Below are positions 53,452 to 61,320 of a DNA stretch of 64,000 bases, in pieces. Positions within the stretch are counted from its first letter, which is position 1. Every line of letters starts with the position of its first letter. The stretch is from Eubacteriales bacterium (lineage in GTDB: Bacteria; Bacillota; Clostridia; Lachnospirales; Lachnospiraceae). Under the pieces are notes generated by a model. That model made no database searches. It was given only the letters and a program-made list of their open reading frames with translations, and was not told the DNA's origin. The translations under genes and the position numbers were made by a program. The stretch spans positions 1 to 64,000 of the forward strand of contig JAUNCG010000002.1 of NCBI GenBank assembly GCA_030526715.1, given 5' to 3'.

Positions 53452-53470
53452 GGGGGGGGTGGGATAAAGT
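53439..53470 (+). promoter_or_regulatory. Candidate promoter with poly-G tract in its spacer
   Basis: TTGACA (53439-53444) and TAAAGT (53465-53470) are 20 bp apart, three more than ideal. The spacer contains eight G (53452-53459), T, then GGG. Loss of three G would give a 17-bp spacer, an arrangement seen in phase-variable promoters. Confidence 0.4.
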
Positions 53471-53514
53471 ATAGGATGAACATAAAGAGAAAAGCGTTAT
53501 AAGGAAGGGTAGAT

Positions 53515-54273
53515 ATGAAAAAGAAATGGTTTGGTATCGTGATCTGTATAGCAGTCCTCATAATGTGTATGCCATCGGCAGCGATCGCAAACAACCGGAC
53601 TTCGATATTATTCATCGGGAACAGCCTTACATTTCGCAGTAATTTTGTGGGTCAGTTTCGCTCGGTTTGCAAAAGCGCGGGGAAGAAGGTGTGGGTGGAC
53701 AGCTACGCGGTGGGAGGAAGCTATTTTTCAAAGTATGCGAATCGCTCCACGACCGTCGGCCGACAGGCATATCAGAAGATCCATTCGCGTAAATGGAATT
53801 ATGTAGTGCTTCAGGAGAACACGGACTGGATCACAGCGAGACCGGGCAGAAGCAAAAAAGCCGCGAAGACATTGATACGCTGGATCCGCGAGAAGAGCCC
53901 GGATGCACAGATCATCTATAATGCATCATGGGCGTATAAGCACGGATACCGGATGTTTGGAGAATTTTATACATTTTCCAAGAACCAGTCCCTACTGAAT
54001 AAAAACTACCGGATGCTTCAGGAAAAGTTCGGAGGAACCGTTGCCTACACCGGGAATGCATTTCGCAAATATAGAAAAAAATATAGCACTCCGGCGCTCT
54101 ATGTCAGCGACAACAACCATCCCACGACCGGCGGAGCCTATCTGGCAGCCTGCACGATATACGCGACTATGTTCGGTTCCACGGACGGGATCACCTATCG
54201 GGGAAGCTGCAGTGCGAAGACGGCCCGGCATATGAGACAGATCGCCGAGAGCGTATGTGAGCAGGTTCCGTGA
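53515..54273 (+). CDS. Secreted SGNH/GDSL-type hydrolase
   Basis: 252 residues: signal peptide (cut about 25), then an SGNH fold with the nucleophile Ser37 in FIGNSLTF, a Gly in VGGSY, Asn/Gln in LQENTDW and the catalytic pair Asp199/His202 (SDNNHPT). Such enzymes are often carbohydrate or lipid esterases; the substrate is unknown. The protein is unusually rich in Lys and Arg. GGAAGGGTAG precedes the ATG. It is controlled by the poly-G promoter upstream. Confidence 0.82.
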   Translation: MKKKWFGIVICIAVLIMCMPSAAIANNRTSILFIGNSLTFRSNFVGQFRSVCKSAGKKVWVDSYAVGGSYFSKYANRSTTVGRQAYQKIHSRKWNYVVLQENTDWITARPGRSKKAAKTLIRWIREKSPDAQIIYNASWAYKHGYRMFGEFYTFSKNQSLLNKNYRMLQEKFGGTVAYTGNAFRKYRKKYSTPALYVSDNNHPTTGGAYLAACTIYATMFGSTDGITYRGSCSAKTARHMRQIAESVCEQVP

Positions 54274-54525
54274 AAAGCTTGTAAGAAAAAAGAGTGTGGT
54301 GAGCTGATGAATGACCGTCTTCTCTGGGATCCAATAAAAGCTATGCATCGACTGCGAAAGCTTTAGGAATTGAAGATAAAAAGTCTGGGCAGCTAAGAGA
54401 GGTAGAGGACGAAAGGTCTGTGAACGGATAAAAATATTCCGTTTGCAGACCTTTCTGTGGTTGTTGAGAACGCTTTTTTATGATACACTGAAACAAGATT
54501 GCGGGAGGAGTATGGAATATTTGGA
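54274..54525 (+). other. Intergenic stretch with hairpin and a possible gene remnant
   Basis: A 17-bp stem AAAGGTCTG...CAGACCTTT (54412-54428 with 54438-54454) may be a terminator, though no long U-tract follows. Before it, a frame is open at 54315-54428 without a start (SYASTAKALGIEDKKS in the middle). It has a protein-like composition, so it may be a decayed gene end. A five-codon frame (54512-54529, MEYLE) overlaps the next gene's start as ATGA. Confidence 0.4.
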
Positions 54526-55176
54526 ATGAAAAAAGAGAAAACGCTGAGTAGGAGGCTGAACAGGCTTTTGCCAACGTACAGTATGGTTCCTCTGGTGACC
54601 GTTGTCCTGATGAATTTAATTGCGTATTTTGGGACAAGACTATTTACAACACAGATGTATCATCACAGCATGAAGCTGTTTATAGATGACTATATTCCAT
54701 TAAACACTTGGTTTATTTATGTATATATTCTGGCGTATATTCAGTGGATCATCGGCTTTTGGCTGATAGCGAGAGAAGAAAAAAGGTTTTGTTATCGGAT
54801 ATTGTACGGAGAAGTGATCGCCAAGATACTCTGTATGCTGTGCTTTATCTTTTATCCGACGACGATCGATCGTCCGGTGATCGTGGGGAATGATATTGCG
54901 GATGTACTGACGCGGATGATCTATGAGATGGATGCACCGGACAATCTGTTTCCGTCCATCCACTGTCTGGAGAGCTATATCTGCTTTCGTGCAGCGCTGG
55001 GGATGAAGAAGCGTTCGGGATGGTATATCGCCGTGAACTTTGTGTTTTCTGCGCTGGTTTTTGCTTCAACGGTGTGTTTAAAGCAGCATGTTGCGGTAGA
55101 TATGATCGGAGCGGTGCTGGCGGCTGAGCTTGGAATTATGATATCCGGGATCTGGATCAAGGTAAAGGAACGATAA
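54526..55176 (+). CDS. PAP2-family membrane phosphatase/transferase
   Basis: 216 residues with about five to six membrane spans. PAP2-superfamily motifs are seen at the end: PSIHCLES (near 144) and KQHVAVDMIGA (near 187); the first motif is degenerate. The family removes phosphate from phosphatidic acid or undecaprenyl-PP, or transfers lipid head groups. The start is uncertain: ATG 54526 has GGGAGG 17 bases upstream, and a five-codon leader frame overlaps it. It heads a likely lipid operon with the flippase-like, pssA and psd genes. Confidence 0.8.
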   Translation: MKKEKTLSRRLNRLLPTYSMVPLVTVVLMNLIAYFGTRLFTTQMYHHSMKLFIDDYIPLNTWFIYVYILAYIQWIIGFWLIAREEKRFCYRILYGEVIAKILCMLCFIFYPTTIDRPVIVGNDIADVLTRMIYEMDAPDNLFPSIHCLESYICFRAALGMKKRSGWYIAVNFVFSALVFASTVCLKQHVAVDMIGAVLAAELGIMISGIWIKVKER

Positions 55177-55179
55177 TTT

Positions 55180-56226
55180 ATGGGCAAGAAAAGAATCATG
55201 TGGAGCTGCGCATCGCTACTGATCGCGGTGCTGAGCGTCTGGCTGATCACACTGCAGAGCAGGAGCTTCTCGGTGGAGATCCTTCTGGAACAGATAGAGC
55301 AGATGAACAAATTCTGGCTGTGTATGGCTTTTGTGTCTACGTTCGGATTTATCTGGTTTGAGGGATATGCGCTTGTGCGGATCGTCAGACGGCTGGGCTA
55401 TGCCTCGAGCGGTCTGCAGGGGACGCTTTACGGTGCGGCGGATGTTTATTTTTCCGCTATCACACCTTCGGCTTCCGGTGGACAGCCGGCGAGCGCATAT
55501 TTTATGATGAGAGACGGGATGAGTGGTCCGGCGGTGACGACGGCGCTGCTGTTGAATCTAATCATGTACAGTCTGGCGCTTTTGACGCTGGGGATACCGT
55601 GTCTGATCTTTGGGGAGGTCGTGTTCGTTCAAATGTCATGGCTGTCTAAGCTGCTGATAGGAATCGGCGGGGTAGTTCTGGTAGCGTTAACGGTCATTTT
55701 TTATCTGTTGCTTTTTCGGGCAGAGCTGCTGTACGGAATCTGCAATTTTTTTCTGAAGCAGCTGGAACGGGTACGGCTGGTCCGGCATGGGGAGAGACGC
55801 AGAGAAAAGCTGAATCATACGATACATGACTATCGGCTGTGCGCGCAGATGATTGCGAAAAATAAAGGGATGCTCGCAGAAGCCTTTGGGCTGAATGTGC
55901 TGCAGAGGCTATCTCAGATGGGGGTCTCCTTTATGGTATTTATGGCGCTGGGCCGAGGACTGAAGCAGGCGGTCACGGCGATGGTCGTGCAGTGCTTTGT
56001 AGCGCTTGGCTCGAACAGTGTGCCGATTCCGGGAGGCATGGGCGCCGCAGATTATCTGATGCTCGACGGACTGAAAGCGCTGGTCGGTTCGAAGGCCGAT
56101 GTGAATATACAGCTGCTTTGCAGAGGAATTACGTTTTACAGCAGTGTACTTCTCGGAGGCATCATTGTACTTGTAGGATATTTTGTAGGGAAGAATAAGA
56201 AAAATAGGGAGAAAGCTTTATGTTAG
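55180..56226 (+). CDS. Flippase-like membrane protein (LPG-synthase transmembrane domain, UPF0104/YbhN-like)
   Basis: 348 residues with about eight membrane spans: the flippase-like domain of MprF without the lysyl-transferase part. Motifs such as ITPSASGGQPASAYFMM and PIPGGMGAADY are typical. The likely role is moving a lipid across the membrane, unproved here. AAAGGAACG precedes the ATG. The end overlaps the pssA start by seven bases, which ties it to phospholipid synthesis. Confidence 0.88.
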   Translation: MGKKRIMWSCASLLIAVLSVWLITLQSRSFSVEILLEQIEQMNKFWLCMAFVSTFGFIWFEGYALVRIVRRLGYASSGLQGTLYGAADVYFSAITPSASGGQPASAYFMMRDGMSGPAVTTALLLNLIMYSLALLTLGIPCLIFGEVVFVQMSWLSKLLIGIGGVVLVALTVIFYLLLFRAELLYGICNFFLKQLERVRLVRHGERRREKLNHTIHDYRLCAQMIAKNKGMLAEAFGLNVLQRLSQMGVSFMVFMALGRGLKQAVTAMVVQCFVALGSNSVPIPGGMGAADYLMLDGLKALVGSKADVNIQLLCRGITFYSSVLLGGIIVLVGYFVGKNKKNREKALC

Positions 56227-56915
56227 GATTTTATGATTATACGGTATGGCTGACATATTTATCGCTGATCTCAGCGGGAACAGGAATCATTGTGTGCCTC
56301 AATGGCAGCGGACATCCTTTTTTGGGAGTGTTTTTTCTGCTGATCTGTGGGCTGTGCGACGCCTTTGACGGGCGGGTTGCGAGAACCAAAAAGAACCGCA
56401 CACAGATGGAGAAGAATTTCGGGATACAGATCGATTCGTTGGCGGATATGGTGGCATTTGGTGTACTTCCGGCCTGCATCGGGAATGCGATGATCCGTGT
56501 GCTGCCGAGTCTGCCGGAGATTACCAGAATGCGCACGCAGAAGATGACAGAGTTCCCTTATTATGTGATCTGTGTCATGATCCTGATCTTCTATATGCTG
56601 ATGGCGTTGATACGTCTGGCGTATTTTAATGTGACGGAGGAAGAACGGCAGACGCAGGAGACGGAGGGCAGAAAATACTATGAAGGACTGCCGGTGACTT
56701 CCTCAGCGTTGATTTTTCCGCTGATCCTCACAATGCAGTACATATTGCCGATGGATGTGACACCGGCATATTTCCTGATGCTGATCGCGGTCGGCTGTGC
56801 TTTTGTATCGAAGATCAAGGTTCCGAAGCCGGGGCTGCGCGGTATTTTGACGATGGTTGCCGTAGGCTGTTTGGATTTTCTGCTTCTTGTCTGGAGAAGC
56901 GGGATTCTTAGATAG
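56220..56915 (+). CDS. pssA: CDP-diacylglycerol--serine O-phosphatidyltransferase
   Basis: 231 residues with about six to seven spans. The CDP-alcohol phosphotransferase motif is complete: CDAFDGRVAR, then GIQIDSLADMV, with the four metal-binding Asp. It makes phosphatidylserine. The next gene, psd, converts it to phosphatidylethanolamine, so the serine head-group assignment is supported by context. GGGAG lies upstream of the overlapping ATG. Confidence 0.92.
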   Translation: MLGFYDYTVWLTYLSLISAGTGIIVCLNGSGHPFLGVFFLLICGLCDAFDGRVARTKKNRTQMEKNFGIQIDSLADMVAFGVLPACIGNAMIRVLPSLPEITRMRTQKMTEFPYYVICVMILIFYMLMALIRLAYFNVTEEERQTQETEGRKYYEGLPVTSSALIFPLILTMQYILPMDVTPAYFLMLIAVGCAFVSKIKVPKPGLRGILTMVAVGCLDFLLLVWRSGILR

Positions 56916-56924
56916 GAGATCGAT

Positions 56925-57749
56925 ATGCTGCATTTTTTATATGAGACAGTACCGGGACGAAGTATATTGAAGTTCCTGACGATGCCTTGGATTTCCAGAG
57001 TCAGCGGAGCCGTTCTGGATCATCCGGTATCCAGAGTACTTATTCCGCGTTTTATAAAGCAAAATCAGATTGATATGAGGGAATTTATCCCTACGGATTA
57101 CAAGAGCTTCAATGAGTTCTTCTGTCGTCGGATCCGGCCGGAGAGGCGACCGATCGACCGGGAGGGCTCTTCATTGATCGCTCCGTGTGACGGTCTGCTC
57201 AGCATTTATAGGATCAAAGAGGGGCTGGTCGTTCCTGTTAAGCAGAGCAGATATTCCGTGGCTGATTTGCTCGGGGATGAAGAGCTGGCGCGCAGATATG
57301 AGGGAGGCACCTGTCTGGTATTTCGACTCTGCGTGAACCACTATCACAGATATGCTTATGTGGATGACGGGCGAAAGACTGAAAACGTCCATATTGCCGG
57401 ACGTCTTCATACGGTTCGTCCGATCGCTTTGCGGCAGGTACCGGTATTTACGGAGAATGCAAGAGAGTATACGCTGATCCATACAGATCATTTTGGCGAT
57501 GTGGTGCAGATGGAGGTCGGAGCCATGCTGGTAGGCAGGATTTGCAACCATATGGGAGCGGGGATCGTGAGAAGAGGTGGGGAGAAGGGCTATTTCCAGT
57601 ACGGAGGATCTACGGTCATCCTTCTGCTTCAAAAGGAGAAAGCGCGGTTTTCAAAGAAGCTCTATCAGGCGACAGCGGATGAGATCGAGATTCCGGTAAA
57701 GATGGGACAGAGAATATCGGTAGCTTCGCAGCAGGTGCGCGGGCAGTGA
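56925..57749 (+). CDS. psd: Phosphatidylserine decarboxylase proenzyme
   Basis: 274 residues. It makes phosphatidylethanolamine. Self-cleavage at GGST (Ser229) would yield a short alpha chain bearing the pyruvoyl group; this corresponds to the LGST motif of E. coli. Upstream motifs NEFFCRRIRPERRP and CVNHYHRYAY are present. AGGAGAT precedes the ATG, nine bases after pssA. The pssA-psd pair shows the organism can make PE, which not all Firmicutes do. Confidence 0.95.
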   Translation: MLHFLYETVPGRSILKFLTMPWISRVSGAVLDHPVSRVLIPRFIKQNQIDMREFIPTDYKSFNEFFCRRIRPERRPIDREGSSLIAPCDGLLSIYRIKEGLVVPVKQSRYSVADLLGDEELARRYEGGTCLVFRLCVNHYHRYAYVDDGRKTENVHIAGRLHTVRPIALRQVPVFTENAREYTLIHTDHFGDVVQMEVGAMLVGRICNHMGAGIVRRGGEKGYFQYGGSTVILLLQKEKARFSKKLYQATADEIEIPVKMGQRISVASQQVRGQ

Positions 57750-57781
57750 GAGGAGCGGCTACATGAAGATAAGAGAAGAAT

Positions 57782-58681
57782 ATGCGTAATATATATGAAA
57801 AAAAGAGGCTGAAGGTCATATGGATCATGATGGCTGTGATCGCGCTGATGTTCATTGCGGTGGGCTATGTTTTCGGTCAGAGCCGGTGTACCGTTACCCA
57901 GTACGGAGATATATCGGGAAATCAGGGACAGTTTTATGTGATCAGGAATCCGCAGGGGCTGATCTTGGTGGACGGTGGCTGGGCTGCAAATGAAGAGCAG
58001 GTACGCTCCGTCCTGAAAAAGAATGGAAACCATGTGTCGGCATGGATCCTGACACACCCGCATCCGGATCATATGGGAGCCTTTAATGAGATCTGGCAGA
58101 ATCCGGATGGGATCGAGATCGATGAGGTATACACGATCAATCTGGACTATGAGCTTTACAAAAAGTATGCCAGAGAATGGGATGAATTCGATATTTTTGA
58201 TACATTCGTGAATATCACGGCGGGAGATGAAAGGATCCATTATCTCTATGCCGGAGATGAGCTGGAGCTGATTGGGCTTCAGATGAAGGTGTTGCATGCC
58301 TATGATGACGAAGTGCCAAAGCTCAGTAAGGATCTGGCCAATGACGGCTCTATGATGTTCCGGCTGACGAATGAGAAGGAGAGCTTTCTGTTTTGCGCGG
58401 ATGTCGGCAAGAAGATGAGTAAGCGTATCAGAAAGATGTACGGTGAGTTTTTGAAGTGCGATTACATACAGATGGGGCATCATGGCAACGGAGGACTTTC
58501 GGCAAAGTTCTATCGGCAGACGCAACCGAAGGCAGCGTTTTTTGACGCACCACCGTGGTTGATGCATCCGCAGGACGAGAGCCTTGGATATACGACGCCG
58601 GAAAATGCAGATCTGATGGAATCCATGGGGGCAAAGATCTACGATTATCAGACCGCGCCCAATGAGATCGTTTTAAAATAA
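57782..58681 (+). CDS. Membrane-anchored metallo-beta-lactamase-fold hydrolase (ComEC-like)
   Basis: 299 residues: one N-terminal span (about 12-30), then an MBL domain with the metal motif THPHPDHMG, a central Asp in FCADVG and GHHGNGG near 225. It resembles the stand-alone version of the ComEC/Rec2 C-terminal domain; the substrate is unknown. The extracytoplasmic placement is inferred from the single N-terminal span. It is 32 bases after psd and probably the last gene of that operon. Confidence 0.82.
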   Translation: MRNIYEKKRLKVIWIMMAVIALMFIAVGYVFGQSRCTVTQYGDISGNQGQFYVIRNPQGLILVDGGWAANEEQVRSVLKKNGNHVSAWILTHPHPDHMGAFNEIWQNPDGIEIDEVYTINLDYELYKKYAREWDEFDIFDTFVNITAGDERIHYLYAGDELELIGLQMKVLHAYDDEVPKLSKDLANDGSMMFRLTNEKESFLFCADVGKKMSKRIRKMYGEFLKCDYIQMGHHGNGGLSAKFYRQTQPKAAFFDAPPWLMHPQDESLGYTTPENADLMESMGAKIYDYQTAPNEIVLK

Positions 58682-58704
58682 TTCATAGTAATGAAGAAAT
58701 ACAG

Positions 58705-58739
58705 AACCTCCGGAGCGAATGGTGCTTCGGAGGTTTTAT
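58705..58739 (+). terminator. Terminator after the MBL-fold gene
   Basis: AACCTCCGGAGC pairs with GCTTCGGAGGTT around GAATGGT-type loop bases, then TTATT. Confidence 0.8.
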
Positions 58740-58742
58740 TGC

Positions 58743-58771
58743 TTGACAGAAGGTTATGTGCATGATATGCT
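58743..58771 (+). promoter_or_regulatory. Promoter of the amino-acid ABC transporter operon
   Basis: Consensus TTGACA (58743-58748), 17-bp spacer, TATGCT (58766-58771). The start at 58891 leaves a leader of about 110 bases with no clear riboswitch. Confidence 0.75.
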
Positions 58772-58890
58772 ATACGAGATTTCACTGATTTAACATAGTA
58801 GAGTGAGAACGTGATAAATCAAAATGGGAAGTAGTGAAGCGGATGATGAATATCTGCTGGACGACGAAGAATATTCAGGAGGATACGAGT

Positions 58891-59685
58891 ATGAAGAAGA
58901 GAATGGCAATGTTGGTACTGGCAGGCCTTGTGGCAGGCATGATGAGCAGCGCAGTGATGGCAGCGGAGGATTCCGATAAGGCCTATGTGCAGGAGAAGGG
59001 TACGCTGGTAGTAGGTATCACAGATTTTGAACCGATGGATTACAAGAATGAGGACGGTGACTGGGTTGGCTTTGATGCAGATATGGCGAAGGCTTTTGCA
59101 GAGAAGCTCGGCGTGGAAGTAGAGTTTGTGGAGATCGACTGGGATAACAAGATTCTGGAGCTGGACGGCAAGACCATCGACTGTGTATGGAACGGTATGA
59201 CCTTGACGGATGAGGTGACCAGCGCCATGGACTGCAGCAATGCTTACTGTGACAATGCACAGGTCGTAGTTCTTCCGCAGGATAAAGCAGAGGAGTATAA
59301 GACCGTGGAGGATCTTGCGGAGCTGAACTTTGCAGTAGAGGCAGGCAGCGCCGGGGAAGCGGAGATCACCGCTCTCGAGTATAACGCAACACCGGTGAAG
59401 GCACAGTCCGACGCGCTCATGGAGGTAGCGGCAGGTACTTCCGACGCAGCTGTGATCGATGCGCTGATGGCAGGCGCGATGGTTGGGGAAGGCACCGGAT
59501 ATGCAGATCTGACCTATACCCTGAGCCTGAACAGTGAGGAATACGGCGTTGGCTTCCGTAAGGGCTCTGATCTGGTTGAGGAACTGAACGCATTCTTCGC
59601 AGAGGCTTATGAGGACGGCTCCATGCTGAAGATCGCTGAGGAGTATGGCGTACAGGCATCTATTATTGAGCAGAAGGCAGAGTAA
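58891..59685 (+). CDS. Polar amino-acid ABC transporter, substrate-binding protein
   Basis: 264 residues: signal peptide (AVMAAED, cut about 24), then a family 3 solute-binding domain (GTLVVGITDFEPMDY, VGFDADMAKAFAEKLG, DCVWNGMTLTDE). It should capture a polar amino acid at the cell surface; cystine/glutamine-type ligands are likely but not fixed. There is no lipobox Cys, so it may be held by an uncleaved signal or by its partner. ATG 58891 has AGGAGG upstream. First gene of a three-gene operon. Confidence 0.92.
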   Translation: MKKRMAMLVLAGLVAGMMSSAVMAAEDSDKAYVQEKGTLVVGITDFEPMDYKNEDGDWVGFDADMAKAFAEKLGVEVEFVEIDWDNKILELDGKTIDCVWNGMTLTDEVTSAMDCSNAYCDNAQVVVLPQDKAEEYKTVEDLAELNFAVEAGSAGEAEITALEYNATPVKAQSDALMEVAAGTSDAAVIDALMAGAMVGEGTGYADLTYTLSLNSEEYGVGFRKGSDLVEELNAFFAEAYEDGSMLKIAEEYGVQASIIEQKAE

Positions 59686-59687
59686 CT

Positions 59688-60374
59688 ATGGCATTGATCA
59701 TGGAACAGATGCCCATTGTTTTCGGGGCATTAAATGTAGGCTTTTTACAGACGTTAAAGCTGTTTATTGTGACGTTGATAGGATCACTTCCGCTGGGGCT
59801 GATCATCGCCTTCGGCTCGATGTCGGGTTTTCGCCCGCTGAAGTATTTTACAAAGCTGGTAATCTGGATCATCCGCGGTACGCCGCTGATGATCCAGTTG
59901 CTGATCGTATATTATTTTCCGGGACTGGTGCTCGGGAATTCTATCTGGGGCGGCGGCGAGAGCGGTCGCTTTCTGGCGGCGGCTGTGGCATTTATCTTTA
60001 ACTATGCGTGTTATTTTGCGGAGATCTATCGCGGCGGCATTCAGAGCATTCCGGTGGGACAGCATGAAGCCGGTAAGGTGCTCGGTATGACGAGGGTTCA
60101 GATCTTCTTCAGGATCACGCTGCTGCAGATGATCAAGAGGATCGTACCTCCGATTTCCAATGAGATCATCACATTGGTGAAGGACACGTCTTTGGCGCGC
60201 ATCATTGCGTTGCAGGAGATTATTTGGGCAGGTCAGGCCTTCATGAAGGGTTCACAGGGGATTTCCGGTGCAATCTGGCCGCTGTTTTTCACAGCGATCT
60301 ATTATCTCCTGTTCAGCGGTTTGCTGACGCTGCTGTTCGGAGCTCTGGAGCGCAAGCTGGATTATTTCAGGTAG
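59688..60374 (+). CDS. Polar amino-acid ABC transporter, permease
   Basis: 228 residues with about five spans, of the HisM/GlnP type. The EAA loop GQHEAGKVLGMTRVQIFFRI contacts the ATPase. It starts two bases after the binding-protein stop and forms a homodimer in this family. Confidence 0.93.
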   Translation: MALIMEQMPIVFGALNVGFLQTLKLFIVTLIGSLPLGLIIAFGSMSGFRPLKYFTKLVIWIIRGTPLMIQLLIVYYFPGLVLGNSIWGGGESGRFLAAAVAFIFNYACYFAEIYRGGIQSIPVGQHEAGKVLGMTRVQIFFRITLLQMIKRIVPPISNEIITLVKDTSLARIIALQEIIWAGQAFMKGSQGISGAIWPLFFTAIYYLLFSGLLTLLFGALERKLDYFR

Positions 60375-60386
60375 GAGGTGTCTGAC

Positions 60387-61175
60387 GTGGCAATTTTGGA
60401 AGTACAGCATATTGAAAAGCATTTTGGACATACCAGAGTGCTGCAGGATATCAATTTTTCACTGGAACAGGGACAGGCGCTTGCCATCATCGGTTCCTCC
60501 GGATCAGGAAAGACGACGCTGCTGCGCTGTCTGAACTTTCTGGAGCAGCCGGACAGCGGCAGGATTCTGGTGAATGGAGAGACGCTGTTTGATGCGGCAG
60601 ATCCTCTGACACAGCTGGAGAAGGATATCCGCAAGAAGCGTCTGCACTTTGGTATGGTATTTCAGTCGTTCAATCTGTTTCCGCAGTACACAGCGCTGCA
60701 GAATGTGATGCTGGCAGAGCAGCTTCTGGCGAAGGAACGACCGGATTTTAAGGAAAACAAAAGAGAAATATATGCACAGATCGAGGAGCATGGACGCAGT
60801 CTTCTGGCGCAGATGGGACTGTCCGAGCGTGCGGGTCACTATCCGCATCAGCTTTCCGGAGGACAGCAGCAGCGAGTAGCGATTGCGCGGGCGCTGGCGT
60901 TGAAGCCGGATATCCTGTGCTTTGATGAGCCGACCTCCGCACTGGATCCGGAGCTTACCGGAGAGGTATTGAAGGTGATCCGCGGGCTGGCGGATCAGAA
61001 GATCACCATGGTGATCGTGACCCATGAGATGGCCTTTGCCAGAGATGTGGCGAATCAGGTGATCTTTATGGACGGAGGTCTGATTCTGGAACAGGGGGAT
61101 GCGAGACAGGTGATCGAACATCCGCAGCAGGAGAGGACAAAACAGTTTCTGGCAAGATACTCGGGGAATGAGTAA
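60387..61175 (+). CDS. Polar amino-acid ABC transporter, ATP-binding protein
   Basis: 262 residues. Walker A GSSGSGKTT, signature LSGGQQQRVAIARAL, Walker B ILCFDEPTSALDP and the switch His in VTHEM. GTG 60387 is the start because AGGAGG (60373-60378) lies eight bases upstream; a GTG at 60378 overlaps that site. It completes the operon. No terminator is obvious before the purB promoter. Confidence 0.95.
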   Translation: MAILEVQHIEKHFGHTRVLQDINFSLEQGQALAIIGSSGSGKTTLLRCLNFLEQPDSGRILVNGETLFDAADPLTQLEKDIRKKRLHFGMVFQSFNLFPQYTALQNVMLAEQLLAKERPDFKENKREIYAQIEEHGRSLLAQMGLSERAGHYPHQLSGGQQQRVAIARALALKPDILCFDEPTSALDPELTGEVLKVIRGLADQKITMVIVTHEMAFARDVANQVIFMDGGLILEQGDARQVIEHPQQERTKQFLARYSGNE

Positions 61176-61244
61176 GACCCGGGTTTGGAACGGAGTCACA
61201 GTCTCTGGAATGGGCGTGTGGCTTCGTTTTTTCTTCCTTTTTTC

Positions 61245-61273
61245 TTGCTTTTCGCTTTTTTATGAGATATACT
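61245..61273 (+). promoter_or_regulatory. Promoter of purB-purA
   Basis: TTGCTT (61245-61250), 17-bp spacer, TATACT (61268-61273). Confidence 0.7.
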
Positions 61274-61320
61274 GCATTTGGAACAGATACAGTAAATATA
61301 TAGAAAGAAAAGGGATATTT

